Shown piece after piece: positions 16,526-24,552 of a stretch of DNA of 64,000 nt. Under the pieces are notes generated by a model. It saw nothing but the letters and a program-made list of their open reading frames with translations. It was not told the origin of the DNA and did no database searches. The stretch's first letter is position 1, and the number at the start of each line of letters is the position of its first letter. The stretch comes from Actinomycetes bacterium (lineage in GTDB: Bacteria; Actinomycetota; Acidimicrobiia; Acidimicrobiales; Acidimicrobilacustridaceae), in assembly GCA_029782025.1 (NCBI GenBank), contig JAKOVR010000093.1, positions 1-64,000 of the forward strand. Reading direction: 5' to 3'. The position numbers and the translations under genes are program-made.

Positions 16526-17014
16526 ATGACGACCCTTGTCCAGGAGATCCCCATCCACCGCCTCGACGGCACGCCCACGTCCCTCGCCGACTTCGCCGGC
16601 CAGGTGGTGTTGCTGGTGAACGTCGCCTCGAAGTGCGGCCTCACGCCGCAGTACACGGCGCTCGAGCAGCTGCAGAAGACCTACGGCGACCGCGGGTTCA
16701 CCGTGGTCGGGGTGCCGTGCAACCAGTTCCTCGGCCAAGAGCCCGGGACCCCGGAGGAGATCGCCGAGTTCTGCTCGACCAGCTACGGGGTGACCTTCCC
16801 GCTGCTGGAGAAGATCGAGGTCAACGGTGAGGGTCGCCACGCCCTCTACGCCGAGCTCACCCAGGTGGCCGACGACGGCGGGCACGACGGCGACATCCGC
16901 TGGAACTTCGAGAAGTTCCTCGTGGACCGCGACGGCAACATCGTCGCCCGCTTCGCCCCCACCACCGTGCCCGACGACCCGGCGGTCATCGCCGCCATCG
17001 AGTCCCACCTCTGA
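16526..17014 (+). CDS. Glutathione peroxidase-family thiol peroxidase
   Basis: The 162-residue protein has the catalytic motif LVNVASKCGLT with peroxidatic C37 in place of selenocysteine, GVPCNQFLGQEPGT with the conserved Gln, and RWNFEKFLVD with the conserved Trp-Asn. In bacteria such enzymes generally use thioredoxin rather than glutathione, and actinobacteria usually lack glutathione, so thioredoxin or mycoredoxin is the likely reductant. It reduces H2O2 or lipid peroxides in the cytosol. It follows the copper lipoprotein gene by 88 bases in the same direction and ends just before a 47-bp palindrome. Confidence 0.92.
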   Translation: MTTLVQEIPIHRLDGTPTSLADFAGQVVLLVNVASKCGLTPQYTALEQLQKTYGDRGFTVVGVPCNQFLGQEPGTPEEIAEFCSTSYGVTFPLLEKIEVNGEGRHALYAELTQVADDGGHDGDIRWNFEKFLVDRDGNIVARFAPTTVPDDPAVIAAIESHL

Positions 17015-17060
17015 CCGCTCATCTCTGACAGCCAGCCTGCCCGTCTCCATCCCGACACAC

Positions 17061-17107
17061 CCTTGGGTGCGTAAGGGCGCGCATAGCGCACCCTTACGCA
17101 CCCAAGG
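17061..17107. repeat. 47-bp palindromic element, copy 1
   Basis: Two 22-base arms around ATA; the outer arm is CCTTGGGTGCGTAAGGG and its complement, with one mismatch near the loop. It lies between the convergent peroxidase (ends 17014) and acyl-CoA dehydrogenase (ends 17122) genes, so a bidirectional terminator role fits. It is the exact reverse complement of the copy at 34547-34593. Confidence 0.8.
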
Positions 17108-17121
17108 GGTCGGGCCGGAGG

Positions 17122-18459
17122 TCAGGCGTTCTTGGGCAGCGCCGAGAACGGCATCGTCTTGTCGTTGTTCGGCTCCTTGGGGAGGCCGAGGACGCGCTCG
17201 CCGATGATGTTGCGCTGGATCTGATCGGTGCCGCCGTAGATCGACGGACCCTGGGCGAAGAGCGCGGTGCCGGTGATCATCGGCAGGAACGGGTTGCCGG
17301 TCGCCTCGTCGAGCGACTTCTGCTGCTCCGGGGTGTAGGCGTGCAGCATGCCGGCCGGGCCGACCAGCCGCAGGCCGAGGTCGCGGGACAGCCGCATCAT
17401 CTCGCTCATCGAGAGCTTGGCGATGTTGGCGATGCCCGGCACGTCCTTGCCCGCCGCCTTGGCCGCCTTGAGCCGGAGGTTGTTCATGCGCCCGAGCTCC
17501 GCCAGCGTGTAGAGCTTGACCAGCTCCTGGCGGATGGTCGGGTCGGTGTTCTGCCCGGACCCCTTGGCCAGGTCGATGTAGAGCTTGGCGCTGGCGGAGA
17601 ACACCCCGCCGCCGCCACCGCCCGACGATCGGCGCCGGGGCTTGCCCCCGGCCGGCACGAAGTCTCCCACCCGCTTCTCGAGGTGGCCGGCGAGCGTCCC
17701 GGGGATCGCGGCGCCGCCGTGGGCGGACCCGCCGCCGGAGCCGAGGCCCTGACGCTCGAACATGAGGGTGCTGTTGGCGACGGCCCAGCCCTGGTTCAGC
17801 CCACCGATCACGGCGTCCTTGGCCACGCGGGCCTCCTCCATGAACACCTCGTTGAACATGGCGTGGCCGGTCATCTCCCGCAGCGGGCGGATCTCCACCT
17901 GGGGCTGGTGCATGTCGAAGGCGAAGTAGGTGATGCCCTGGTGCTTGGGCACGTCGGGGTCGGTGCGGGCGATGAGCATGCCGAGGTCGGCCCACTGCCC
18001 GGCCGAGGTCCAGACCTTCTGGCCGGTCACGATGTACTCGTCGCCGTCCTCGATGGCCTTGGTGGTGAGGCCGGCGAGGTCAGAGCCGGCGCCGGGCTCG
18101 CTGAAGAGCTGGCACCAGCCCTTCTGCCCGGTGACGATGTCACGCACGTAGATGTCGATCTGCTCCTGCGTGCCGTGGGTGGCGATGGTCGGCGCGGCGA
18201 GCAGCAGGCCGAGCCCGCCGGGGGCGCCGAGGGCGCCGAACTCGCCGATGGTGTCCTGCACCCGCACGGTGTCGTTGCGGGACAGCCCCCGCCCGTAGGC
18301 GTTGGTGGGGAGGCTGGGCGCCGCCCACCCGGCGAGGCCGAGCCGCTCCCACCACTGGGCCACGGTGAGGTCCGGGTCCCAGTTCTCCTCGAGCCACGTC
18401 GTGAGCTCGTCGGTCAGCTCGTCGGCGTCACGGGGTTCGTCGGTTTCGGTGGTGCTCAT
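17122..18459 (-). CDS. Acyl-CoA dehydrogenase family flavoprotein
   Basis: The 445-residue protein has the family order. QLFSEPGAGSDLAGLTTKA is the FAD/substrate loop, DEYIVTGQKVWTSAG follows, and YGGTDQIQRNIIGERVLGLP closes the active site at the C-terminus. A run of glycines and arginines (KPRRRSSGGGGGG) interrupts the middle helical region, an unusual low-complexity insertion. Family members oxidise acyl-CoA thioesters at C2-C3 and pass electrons to ETF. ATG 18459 is supported by AGGTG 5 bases ahead; an ATG 27 bases upstream is rejected. The TetR gene lies 76 bases upstream on the same strand and probably controls it. Confidence 0.88.
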   Translation of the reverse strand: MSTTETDEPRDADELTDELTTWLEENWDPDLTVAQWWERLGLAGWAAPSLPTNAYGRGLSRNDTVRVQDTIGEFGALGAPGGLGLLLAAPTIATHGTQEQIDIYVRDIVTGQKGWCQLFSEPGAGSDLAGLTTKAIEDGDEYIVTGQKVWTSAGQWADLGMLIARTDPDVPKHQGITYFAFDMHQPQVEIRPLREMTGHAMFNEVFMEEARVAKDAVIGGLNQGWAVANSTLMFERQGLGSGGGSAHGGAAIPGTLAGHLEKRVGDFVPAGGKPRRRSSGGGGGGVFSASAKLYIDLAKGSGQNTDPTIRQELVKLYTLAELGRMNNLRLKAAKAAGKDVPGIANIAKLSMSEMMRLSRDLGLRLVGPAGMLHAYTPEQQKSLDEATGNPFLPMITGTALFAQGPSIYGGTDQIQRNIIGERVLGLPKEPNNDKTMPFSALPKNA

Positions 18460-18535
18460 GGGTTCACCTCGGTGGTTGGCGATCACGGATCGGGATGGTC
18501 GGTGGGACGGGTCGGGTCAGGTGGGGACGGGACGA

Positions 18536-19129
18536 TCAGGGTGCAGGGGCGAAGGCGCCGATCACCGTGTCGATGACCGACGCCCAGGCCTCGGGGTCGG
18601 GGCGGTCGAGCTGCAGGGCGCGCACGACCAGGGAGCCGAGGGCGAGGGTGGTGCACAGACGAGCGACGACGTCCGGCGACAGGTCGGCGTCGATGTCGCC
18701 GGCCCGCTGCGCCTCGTGGATGAGCAGCGCCAGCTCGGTCTCCCGGGTGGCGACGTTCTTGCGCAGCATCTTGGCCACATCGGGGTCGCGGCGGGCCGCG
18801 CCGACGGCTTCGACCAGCAACGCTCCGTCGCCCTTGCGGCCCGAACCGACCGACACGCCGAGCCGGCGCATCAGGTCGACCACGGAGTCGGCCGCCTCGC
18901 CGGCGAGCAGGCCGTCGAGCGCGCCCGACCCCCGGGAGCGGATGGCCTCGCTGAGCAGGTCGGCCTTGGTGCCGTAGTGGGCGTAGATGGCGCCGGTGGT
19001 GAGGCCGGCCCGCTTGGCGATCTCGGCCACGCGGGCGCCCTCGTAGCCGCGGTCGGCGAACACGTCCGCGGCGGCGTCGACCAGCCGCTCTCTCGTCTCG
19101 TCGGCGGTGACCCCCGCTCGCCGGCCCAT
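18536..19129 (-). CDS. TetR-family transcriptional regulator
   Basis: The 197-residue protein has an N-terminal TetR helix-turn-helix: TRERLVDAAADVFADRGYEG, then ARVAEIAKRAGLTTGAIYAHYGTKADLL. The C-terminal ligand domain is helical, with a run of hydrophobic pairs suitable for an acyl-type effector. It precedes the acyl-CoA dehydrogenase gene and likely represses this two-gene operon. A near-palindrome overlaps its predicted promoter (19136-19154), fitting autorepression. Start ATG 19129 lies 6 bases after TATTTT, so the message should be leaderless. Confidence 0.88.
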   Translation of the reverse strand: MGRRAGVTADETRERLVDAAADVFADRGYEGARVAEIAKRAGLTTGAIYAHYGTKADLLSEAIRSRGSGALDGLLAGEAADSVVDLMRRLGVSVGSGRKGDGALLVEAVGAARRDPDVAKMLRKNVATRETELALLIHEAQRAGDIDADLSPDVVARLCTTLALGSLVVRALQLDRPDPEAWASVIDTVIGAFAPAP

Positions 19130-19135
19130 GCCACC

Positions 19136-19154
19136 AAAATAACGAACGTTCTTT
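19136..19154 (-). promoter_or_regulatory. TetR promoter (TATTTT) and candidate operator
   Basis: Minus-strand TATTTT (19136-19141) ends 6 bases before the start codon. Directly upstream, GAACGTTC (19144-19151) is a perfect palindrome extended by AA/TT on both sides after one mismatch. Position over the promoter fits a TetR operator. Confidence 0.5.
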
Positions 19155-19197
19155 TTCCTGTCCAGCGGGGCGCCGCCCCACCGACGGGGGCGCCCCG

Positions 19198-20058
19198 CTA
19201 CAGCCCCATGACGGCGCGGGTGATGCGGTCCCGGAGCGGCGTCGGGGTGAGGGCGAACGCCGCCGCCAGCACGTGGGCGTCGGCCCCGACGAGATACCGG
19301 GGCTTGGGTGAACGGAGGGAGAGAGCCCGGGCGATCACGCGGGCGCAGGCCGCCGGGTCACCCATGAGCGGGCTGGTGAGCTCCATGGTGCGCCGGGCCC
19401 GCGTGTACGCGGTGCCGTAGCGGCTGGCGGCGGCCCCCTGCTCGGTGTCGTGGTCGAACTCCTCCCAGATGCCCGTGCGGAACCCGCCCGGCTCGATCAG
19501 CACCACCTGGACCCCATCGGCGGCGACCTCCATGCGCAGCGCGTCGGTGACGCCCTCGAGCGCGTGCTTGCTGGCCTGGTACCACCCGCTGAGGGGCGTG
19601 GTGGTGCGCCCGTAGATGGACGACACGTTGACGATCCGACCCCCGTCGCCCCGCCGCAGATGGGGCAGCGCCAACCGCGCCAACCGCATCGGCGCCACCA
19701 CCATCGTCTCGAGGATGTGGCGGGCCTGGTCGTCGGAGCAGTCCTCGATGGCGCCCGTGAGCGAGTAGCCGGCGTTGTTGACCACGCCGTAGAGGCCGCC
19801 GAACCGTGCGACGACGTCGTCCACCGCCGCCGCGCACGCGTCGGCGTCGGTGACGTCGAACTCCACGGTGTGCACCGTGAGATCGGCTTCGGCCGCCTCG
19901 GCCCGCAGGCGCTCGGCCTTGGCCTCGGACCGGACCGAACCGACGGACACGAAGCCGCGGCGGGCGAGCTCGAGGGCCGTGGCGAGCCCGATGCCGGAGT
20001 TGGCGCCGGTGGTGAGCACCACGCGCCCGCTCGGTGGGGTGGGGGCTGGATCGGACAT
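19198..20058 (-). CDS. Short-chain dehydrogenase/reductase
   Basis: The 286-residue protein is a classical SDR: TTGANSGIGLATALELARRG for NAD(P) binding, GVVNNAGYSL, and VNVSSIYGRTTTPLSGWYQASK with the catalytic Ser, Tyr and Lys. A basic residue after the second strand (SVRSEAKAERL) hints at NADP preference. VLIEPGGFRTGIWEE follows as in SDRs that lose a canonical 3-alpha loop. The substrate is not predictable. ATG 20058 is backed by GGAGGTCG; upstream in-frame codons are Arg/Pro-rich and rejected. Confidence 0.88.
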   Translation of the reverse strand: MSDPAPTPPSGRVVLTTGANSGIGLATALELARRGFVSVGSVRSEAKAERLRAEAAEADLTVHTVEFDVTDADACAAAVDDVVARFGGLYGVVNNAGYSLTGAIEDCSDDQARHILETMVVAPMRLARLALPHLRRGDGGRIVNVSSIYGRTTTPLSGWYQASKHALEGVTDALRMEVAADGVQVVLIEPGGFRTGIWEEFDHDTEQGAAASRYGTAYTRARRTMELTSPLMGDPAACARVIARALSLRSPKPRYLVGADAHVLAAAFALTPTPLRDRITRAVMGL

Positions 20059-20134
20059 GGCGACCTCCGGGCTCGGTGGGTGCCCGCAGCGTAGGCCCGC
20101 TGCGGTCGGGAGCCGCCAGCCGACCGGCTCACCG

Positions 20135-21622
20135 TCAGCCCGGGGCGCGGTCCAGGAAGAGCACGGCGTCGAGCCCCCCGCTCGGCGCTTCGTTGAGGGC
20201 CACATCCCCGCCGTCGGCGCGGGCGAGCTTCCGCACGATCGACAGGCCGAGTCCGCTCCCCCCGAGCGAGTTGGCCCGCTGGCGACCGTCGCGCTCGCTC
20301 CGCCAGAACCGGTCGAAGGCGTGGGCCCGCTGCTCCTCGGTCATGCCGGGGCCCTGGTCGGTGACGTGGATCTCGACACGGTCGGCCCGGACCGCCGAGC
20401 CGCCGGCCCCCTCCGTGCGGGCGAACACGTGGATCCGGGCCCCCGCCGGCGACGCGTCGAGGGCGTTGGCCACGAGGTTGTCGAGGACCTGGCTCAGCCG
20501 GTCGCGGTGGGCGAGGACGACCAGGCCGTCGCCCCGCACCACGAGCTCGACCTGCCGGGGCGCGGCCAGTGTGACCCAGAGCTCGGCCCGCTCGGCCAGC
20601 ACCGAATCGAGCGGGAGCACCTCGCGGTCGGCGGCGGTGTCGCTCCGCTCGGCCCGGGCCAGCAGCAGCAAGCCCTCCACGAGGCGGGCGAGGCGATCGG
20701 ACTCGCCCAGGGCGGCGTCGAGGTCGCGGGTGAGATCCGGATCGTTGGCGCCGAGCTCCTCGAGCAACCCCTGCTGGGCCGACACCCGCTCCTGGACGTT
20801 CTCCAGGCGGAGGCGCAGGGCGGCCAGCGGGGTGCGGAGCTGGTGGCTGGCATCGGCGACGAACTGGTCCTGGGCGGTGACGAGGTCCTCGAGCCGATCG
20901 GCCGTGCGGTTGAAGCTCGACGCCAGCTCCCGGACCTCCGGTGGGCCCGCATCCTCGGGGCTGCGAGCGGCCAGGTCGCCGGCGCCGAGGGCGGTGGCCG
21001 CCTCCCGCACCTGTTCGAGCGGGCGGGCCACCCACCGGGCGAGGGCCACGCCGATCCCGGCCGCAGCGAGGAGGGAGACGCCGGCGATGAGGCCCAGGTC
21101 CAGCCAGTAGCGCCGCACGCGATCCTGGAGCTGATCCATCGAGAAGGTGATGCGCACCGCCCCGTACACCTTGCCGGACGCGATCGGCACCGCCACGTAG
21201 AGCAGATCGGTGTCGAGCGTGTCGGAGTGGCGGACGCCCTGGGAGACCTGCCCGAGGAGCGCCGCCTTGATCTCCTCGCGGCTCGAGAAGTTCTCGTTCT
21301 CGCTGGTCGGGTTGCTGTCGGCCAGCGGCTTGCCGGACGTGTCGACGATCACGATCCGGGCCCCGGTGCGGGAGGCGTAGGTGTTGGCGAGGAGGGGCAG
21401 GTCGGCCAGCGGCGTGGCGGCTTGGGCGTGGGGACTGGTCGGGTCCTGGACAGCCTCGACCGTCTCCTCCGAGAACGACGCCACGGCGAAGGCATCCCGC
21501 TGCAGGTCGTTGGTGAGGTCGGACCGGAGGCGGTCCTCGAAGTTGTAGGCCAGCGGGAGCTCGAGAGCGGCGAGGACAGCGAGGGTCAGCGCGAGGTAGC
21601 TGAGGAGCAGGCGGCGCGTCAC
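20135..21622 (-). CDS. Sensor histidine kinase
   Basis: The 495-residue protein has a first membrane helix near residues 5-22 (LLSYLALTLAVLAALELPL) and an extracytoplasmic sensor with hydrophilic N-terminal loops. A second helix is near 160-180, followed by a HAMP linker (ARWVARPLEQVREAA). The HisKA box is VADASHQLRTPLAAL with phospho-acceptor H260, and an ATPase domain carries VLDNLVANALDA (N box), TDQGPGM (G1) and GGSGLGLSIV (G2). It overlaps the response-regulator gene by four bases and so forms a translationally coupled two-component system. The pair is divergent from the ApbE/ferric-reductase-like operon, a probable target. Confidence 0.9.
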   Translation of the reverse strand: MTRRLLLSYLALTLAVLAALELPLAYNFEDRLRSDLTNDLQRDAFAVASFSEETVEAVQDPTSPHAQAATPLADLPLLANTYASRTGARIVIVDTSGKPLADSNPTSENENFSSREEIKAALLGQVSQGVRHSDTLDTDLLYVAVPIASGKVYGAVRITFSMDQLQDRVRRYWLDLGLIAGVSLLAAAGIGVALARWVARPLEQVREAATALGAGDLAARSPEDAGPPEVRELASSFNRTADRLEDLVTAQDQFVADASHQLRTPLAALRLRLENVQERVSAQQGLLEELGANDPDLTRDLDAALGESDRLARLVEGLLLLARAERSDTAADREVLPLDSVLAERAELWVTLAAPRQVELVVRGDGLVVLAHRDRLSQVLDNLVANALDASPAGARIHVFARTEGAGGSAVRADRVEIHVTDQGPGMTEEQRAHAFDRFWRSERDGRQRANSLGGSGLGLSIVRKLARADGGDVALNEAPSGGLDAVLFLDRAPG

Positions 21623-22317
21623 GCGTCGGTCCGCACCCTGAACCCGACCCCCCGCACGGTCTCGATGAGCGTCGGATCACCGAGCTTCTTGCGGAGCGAC
21701 GCCACGTGCACGTCGAGGGTCTTCGTGGGGCCGTACCAGTGCTCGTCCCACACGGTCCGCAGGATCTCGTCGCGTGTGAGCGTGGCCCCGGGGTCGCTGA
21801 GGAGGAGCGCCAGCAGGTCGAACTCCTTGCGGGTGAGCGGCACCTCGGCGCCGTCGACCCGGACCTTGCGCGTGCGGGTGTCGACCTCGACCCGGCCGCC
21901 GGCCAACGCCACGGCCGCCGCGGCGGAGGCCGCGCCGGTCGGGCCGGGCGCGGCACCGTCGCCCGGCCGCTGGGTGCGACGGGTCACGGCCCGGATGCGG
22001 GCCACGAGCTCGCGGAACCCGAACGGCTTCACGACGTAGTCGTCGGCCCCCAGTTCGAGCCCGATGACCCGGTCGATCTCCTCGCTCCGGGCGGTGATCA
22101 CGATGATGGGGACGTCGGAGGTGGCGCGCAGCCGCCGGCACACCTCGTTGCCGTCGAGGTCGGGCAGCCCGAGGTCGAGCAGGACCACATCCGGGATCTC
22201 GGCCTCCAGGGCGGCGGCACCCGTGGCCACCCGCGCCACCTCGAATCCCTCCCGCCGCAGGCCGTCGACCAACGGCTCGGCGATGGCGTCATCGTCCTCC
22301 ACGACCAGCAACCTCAT
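21619..22317 (-). CDS. OmpR/PhoB-type response regulator
   Basis: The 232-residue protein has a receiver domain (LLVVEDDDAIAEPLVDGL, phospho-acceptor D48 in VVLLDLGLPDLDG, IIVITARS, and DYVVKPF with the conserved Lys) and a C-terminal winged helix (LTRKEFDLLALLLSDPG, TLDVHVASLRKKLGDP, TVRGVGFR). Phosphorylation by the adjacent kinase would promote DNA binding. ATG 22317 starts the receiver exactly; upstream in-frame sequence is Gly-rich noise. CAGACT lies 7 bases before the start. Confidence 0.92.
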   Translation of the reverse strand: MRLLVVEDDDAIAEPLVDGLRREGFEVARVATGAAALEAEIPDVVLLDLGLPDLDGNEVCRRLRATSDVPIIVITARSEEIDRVIGLELGADDYVVKPFGFRELVARIRAVTRRTQRPGDGAAPGPTGAASAAAAVALAGGRVEVDTRTRKVRVDGAEVPLTRKEFDLLALLLSDPGATLTRDEILRTVWDEHWYGPTKTLDVHVASLRKKLGDPTLIETVRGVGFRVRTDA

Positions 22318-22324
22318 GGCCCAG

Positions 22325-22330
22325 AGTCTG
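22325..22330 (-). promoter_or_regulatory. -10-like hexamer CAGACT of the two-component operon
   Basis: CAGACT on the minus strand ends 7 bases before the ATG at 22317, the same hexamer as before the 4295-4927 gene. It is in a 102-base divergent region. Confidence 0.45.
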
Positions 22331-22406
22331 GCCGCCGTGCCCACCCTCCGCGTGGACTTGGCCAAAACTTGGAAATCCGCTGCCCCGGCGCTTGCACCCA
22401 CTTCCG

Positions 22407-22412
22407 TACGGT
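22407..22412 (+). promoter_or_regulatory. -10 hexamer TACGGT of the ApbE operon
   Basis: TACGGT ends 7 bases before the ATG at 22420. The response regulator probably binds in the region between the two divergent promoters. Confidence 0.55.
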
Positions 22413-22419
22413 CCACCCC

Positions 22420-22920
22420 ATGGAACGACGCAACGCCCTCGCCCTCGCCGCCAGCCTCGCCCTCGGTGCCACCACAGCCGGCACAGCCATGGCGGCGAAC
22501 CTGTCCCTCCTCCACGCCGCCGGCGACCGTGGCAGCGTCGGCCAGCTCGACGCCCAGAACGTGGCGGCGCTGACGAAGCCAGCGGAACGGTCGACCACCA
22601 CGACGGCCGAACCGGTCGACACCACGGCGCCGCCGGCCGAGCCGACCCCGACCGAACCGGCCGCCGTCGCACCGGTCGAGCCGGCGGTCGAGACCCCGGC
22701 CACCGAGCCCGAACCGGCCCCGGCGCCCGAGCCCACGACCGTCCCGGCCCGTCACCACGACGACGACGACGAGGCCGAGCACCACGAGGACAAGACGCCG
22801 ACTCCCGAGGTGAAGCCCGCGCCGACGCCGAACCCCACCCCCACCGCCGCACCCACCGCCCGCCCGCCGGAGCACGAGAGCGAGCCGGCCGAGCCGCACG
22901 AGGTGGAGGCCGATGACTGA
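22420..22920 (+). CDS. Secreted Pro/Thr/Glu-rich protein
   Basis: This 166-residue protein begins with a clear signal peptide (RRNALALAASLALGATTAG, cut near AMA|AN). The mature part is low complexity: TTTTAEPVDTTAPPAEPTP, then PAPAPEPTTVPARHHDDDDE with a His/Asp cluster that could bind metal, ending in PHEVEADD. No globular domain is visible. It opens the operon with the next gene (8-base overlap), ApbE and a ferric-reductase-like protein. Its position is where such operons often encode the FMN-binding target of ApbE, yet no FMN-binding domain is seen. Confidence 0.6.
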   Translation: MERRNALALAASLALGATTAGTAMAANLSLLHAAGDRGSVGQLDAQNVAALTKPAERSTTTTAEPVDTTAPPAEPTPTEPAAVAPVEPAVETPATEPEPAPAPEPTTVPARHHDDDDEAEHHEDKTPTPEVKPAPTPNPTPTAAPTARPPEHESEPAEPHEVEADD

Positions 22921-23527
22921 GCAGCCCGCCCCCAAGGCCGCCCCGCAGCCCGCCGCCAAGCCCGCCGCCCGGACCGCCGCCAAGCGGGGTCACGCCGCCG
23001 CCGCCTCCCGCATCCTCTTCGCCGGGGTGAGCACGAGCGCCACCTTTGGCTTCATGACGGTGATGGCGCTGCACGCCCCGCCGGCCGAGAAGCCGAAGGT
23101 GAAGCTGGCCACCGGCGGTGCCCCCCTCGACGAGGGCCTCGACCCGGGGACCGAAACCGGTGACGGGTCCGTCGACCCGACTGCGGTCGATCCCACCGCG
23201 GTCGATCCCACCGCCGCCGATCCCACCGCCGTGGGCCCCACGACGACGGCCGTAGCCGGGCTCGGCCCGTCGAGCACCATCGCGGCGCCGACCACGCTCC
23301 CCACCCGGTCGCTCGTACCGAGCACCCTGCCGACCACCGCGCCGACGCGTGTCGCCGGGGCCACGCCGGTGGCCCCCGCCGCGCCCCGCGTGACGGCGGC
23401 CCCGACCACCGCCGCCCCCCGGCCCACCGCCGCCCCCACGACGGCCGCCCCGAGGGTCACCGCCCCTCCCCCGACGGCGGCCCCCCGCCCCAAGCCGACC
23501 ACGGTGACCACCACCAAGGCGTCGTGA
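22913..23527 (+). CDS. Membrane-anchored Pro/Thr/Ala-rich repeat protein
   Basis: The 204-residue protein has a short Ala/Lys/Pro-rich cytosolic start, one hydrophobic segment (ASRILFAGVSTSATFGFMTV) and a long disordered exterior. The exterior holds four VDPTA-like repeats followed by TTLPTRS and TAAPRPTAAP-type repeats. It looks like a surface stalk or a wall-spanning tether. It overlaps the upstream gene by 8 bases and the ApbE gene by 4 (GTGA), so all are translated together. Confidence 0.6.
   Translation: MTEQPAPKAAPQPAAKPAARTAAKRGHAAAASRILFAGVSTSATFGFMTVMALHAPPAEKPKVKLATGGAPLDEGLDPGTETGDGSVDPTAVDPTAVDPTAADPTAVGPTTTAVAGLGPSSTIAAPTTLPTRSLVPSTLPTTAPTRVAGATPVAPAAPRVTAAPTTAAPRPTAAPTTAAPRVTAPPPTAAPRPKPTTVTTTKAS
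23171..23230 (+). repeat. Four tandem 15-bp coding repeats
   Basis: Four units close to GTCGATCCCACCGCG encode VDPTA, VDPTA, VDPTA and ADPTA within the membrane-anchored protein. Units 2-4 are nearly identical, suggesting recent slippage. Confidence 0.75.
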
Positions 23528-24552
23528 GATCTGCAGACGTGGAGCTCCACGTGTCTCCTCTCTCCTCCCCTGCGACCATCGAGCGGTCCTTCCGCGCGAT
23601 GGGAAGCAGCGTGGAGCTCCTCGTCTGCATCCCCGAGAGCCAACCCGGCGACGACTGGGCCACCGGGCTCCTCGACGGCGCGACGGCGCTGATCGAGTCG
23701 CTCGAGCGGCGGTGGAGCCGGTTCCGGCCCGACAGCGAGCTGAGCGAGATGAACGCCTCGGGCCGGGCCGAAGGACTCAGCCCGGAGACCTTCGCCCTGA
23801 TCGCTGATGCGCTCCGGGGCTGGCAGCTGACCGATGCCCTGTTCGATCCCACGGTGTACGACGCCCTGCTGGCGGCCGGCTACGACCGCAGTTTCCACGA
23901 GCTCTCCCTCCGCCACCCCAACCCGGACCCGGCCACGGCCCCCGTCGATGACGACACGCCGAGAGCACCGGCGCCGGGGCCGGTGGGCATCGAGCTCGAC
24001 GACCGCGTCCGGGCTGTCCGCCTACCTGACGGGGTCCGGCTCGATCTGGGCGGGATCGGCAAGGGGCGGGCAGCCGATCTCGTGGCCGAGCACCTCGTCA
24101 ACGAGGGTGCGACCGGGGCGTGCGTCAACCTGGGTGGCGACGTCCGCATCGTGGGACAGCTCCCCGGTGGCCGGCCGTGGGACATCGGCGTGGAGGACCC
24201 CTTCGATGACAGCCGGCACCTCGAGGTGCTGCGGCTGGCTGCGGGAGCGGTGGCCACCAGCGCCCGCACCCGCCGCACGTGGCGCCACAACGGTCGGCCC
24301 GCCCACCATCTGATCGATCCCGCCACAGGTCGGCCAGCGGCCCGCGGCGTCGCCGCAGTGACGGTGGTGGCGGCCGAAGCGGCGTGGGCCGAGGTCCTCT
24401 CGAAAGCGGCCTTCGTCGCCGGGCCCGACCGGGGGGCCGAGCTCATCGAACGCTGTGGCGCCGCCGGCCTGCTCGTCACCGACGAGGGCGAGCGCATCGA
24501 CACGCCCGGTCTCGCCGCCTTCCTTCCCGATCTGATGGAGGTCGACCGTTGA
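23524..24552 (+). CDS. apbE: FAD:protein FMN transferase (ApbE family)
   Basis: The 342-residue protein has the ApbE signatures: RFRPDSELSEMNASG near residue 70, VRLDLGGIGKGRAADLV with the Gly-rich FAD loop, VNLGGDVRIVG, and HHLIDPATGRPA with metal-binding residues. ApbE enzymes attach FMN from FAD to a Ser or Thr of a partner protein, normally outside the membrane. No N-terminal signal or lipobox is obvious, so this one may work in the cytosol or be tethered by its partners. The GTG start overlaps the previous gene by four bases. Confidence 0.88.
   Translation: MRSADVELHVSPLSSPATIERSFRAMGSSVELLVCIPESQPGDDWATGLLDGATALIESLERRWSRFRPDSELSEMNASGRAEGLSPETFALIADALRGWQLTDALFDPTVYDALLAAGYDRSFHELSLRHPNPDPATAPVDDDTPRAPAPGPVGIELDDRVRAVRLPDGVRLDLGGIGKGRAADLVAEHLVNEGATGACVNLGGDVRIVGQLPGGRPWDIGVEDPFDDSRHLEVLRLAAGAVATSARTRRTWRHNGRPAHHLIDPATGRPAARGVAAVTVVAAEAAWAEVLSKAAFVAGPDRGAELIERCGAAGLLVTDEGERIDTPGLAAFLPDLMEVDR

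Noticed and set aside
23171-23230. Mobile or CRISPR-like repeat
   Set aside because: The repeats are in-frame 15-base coding units for VDPTA.
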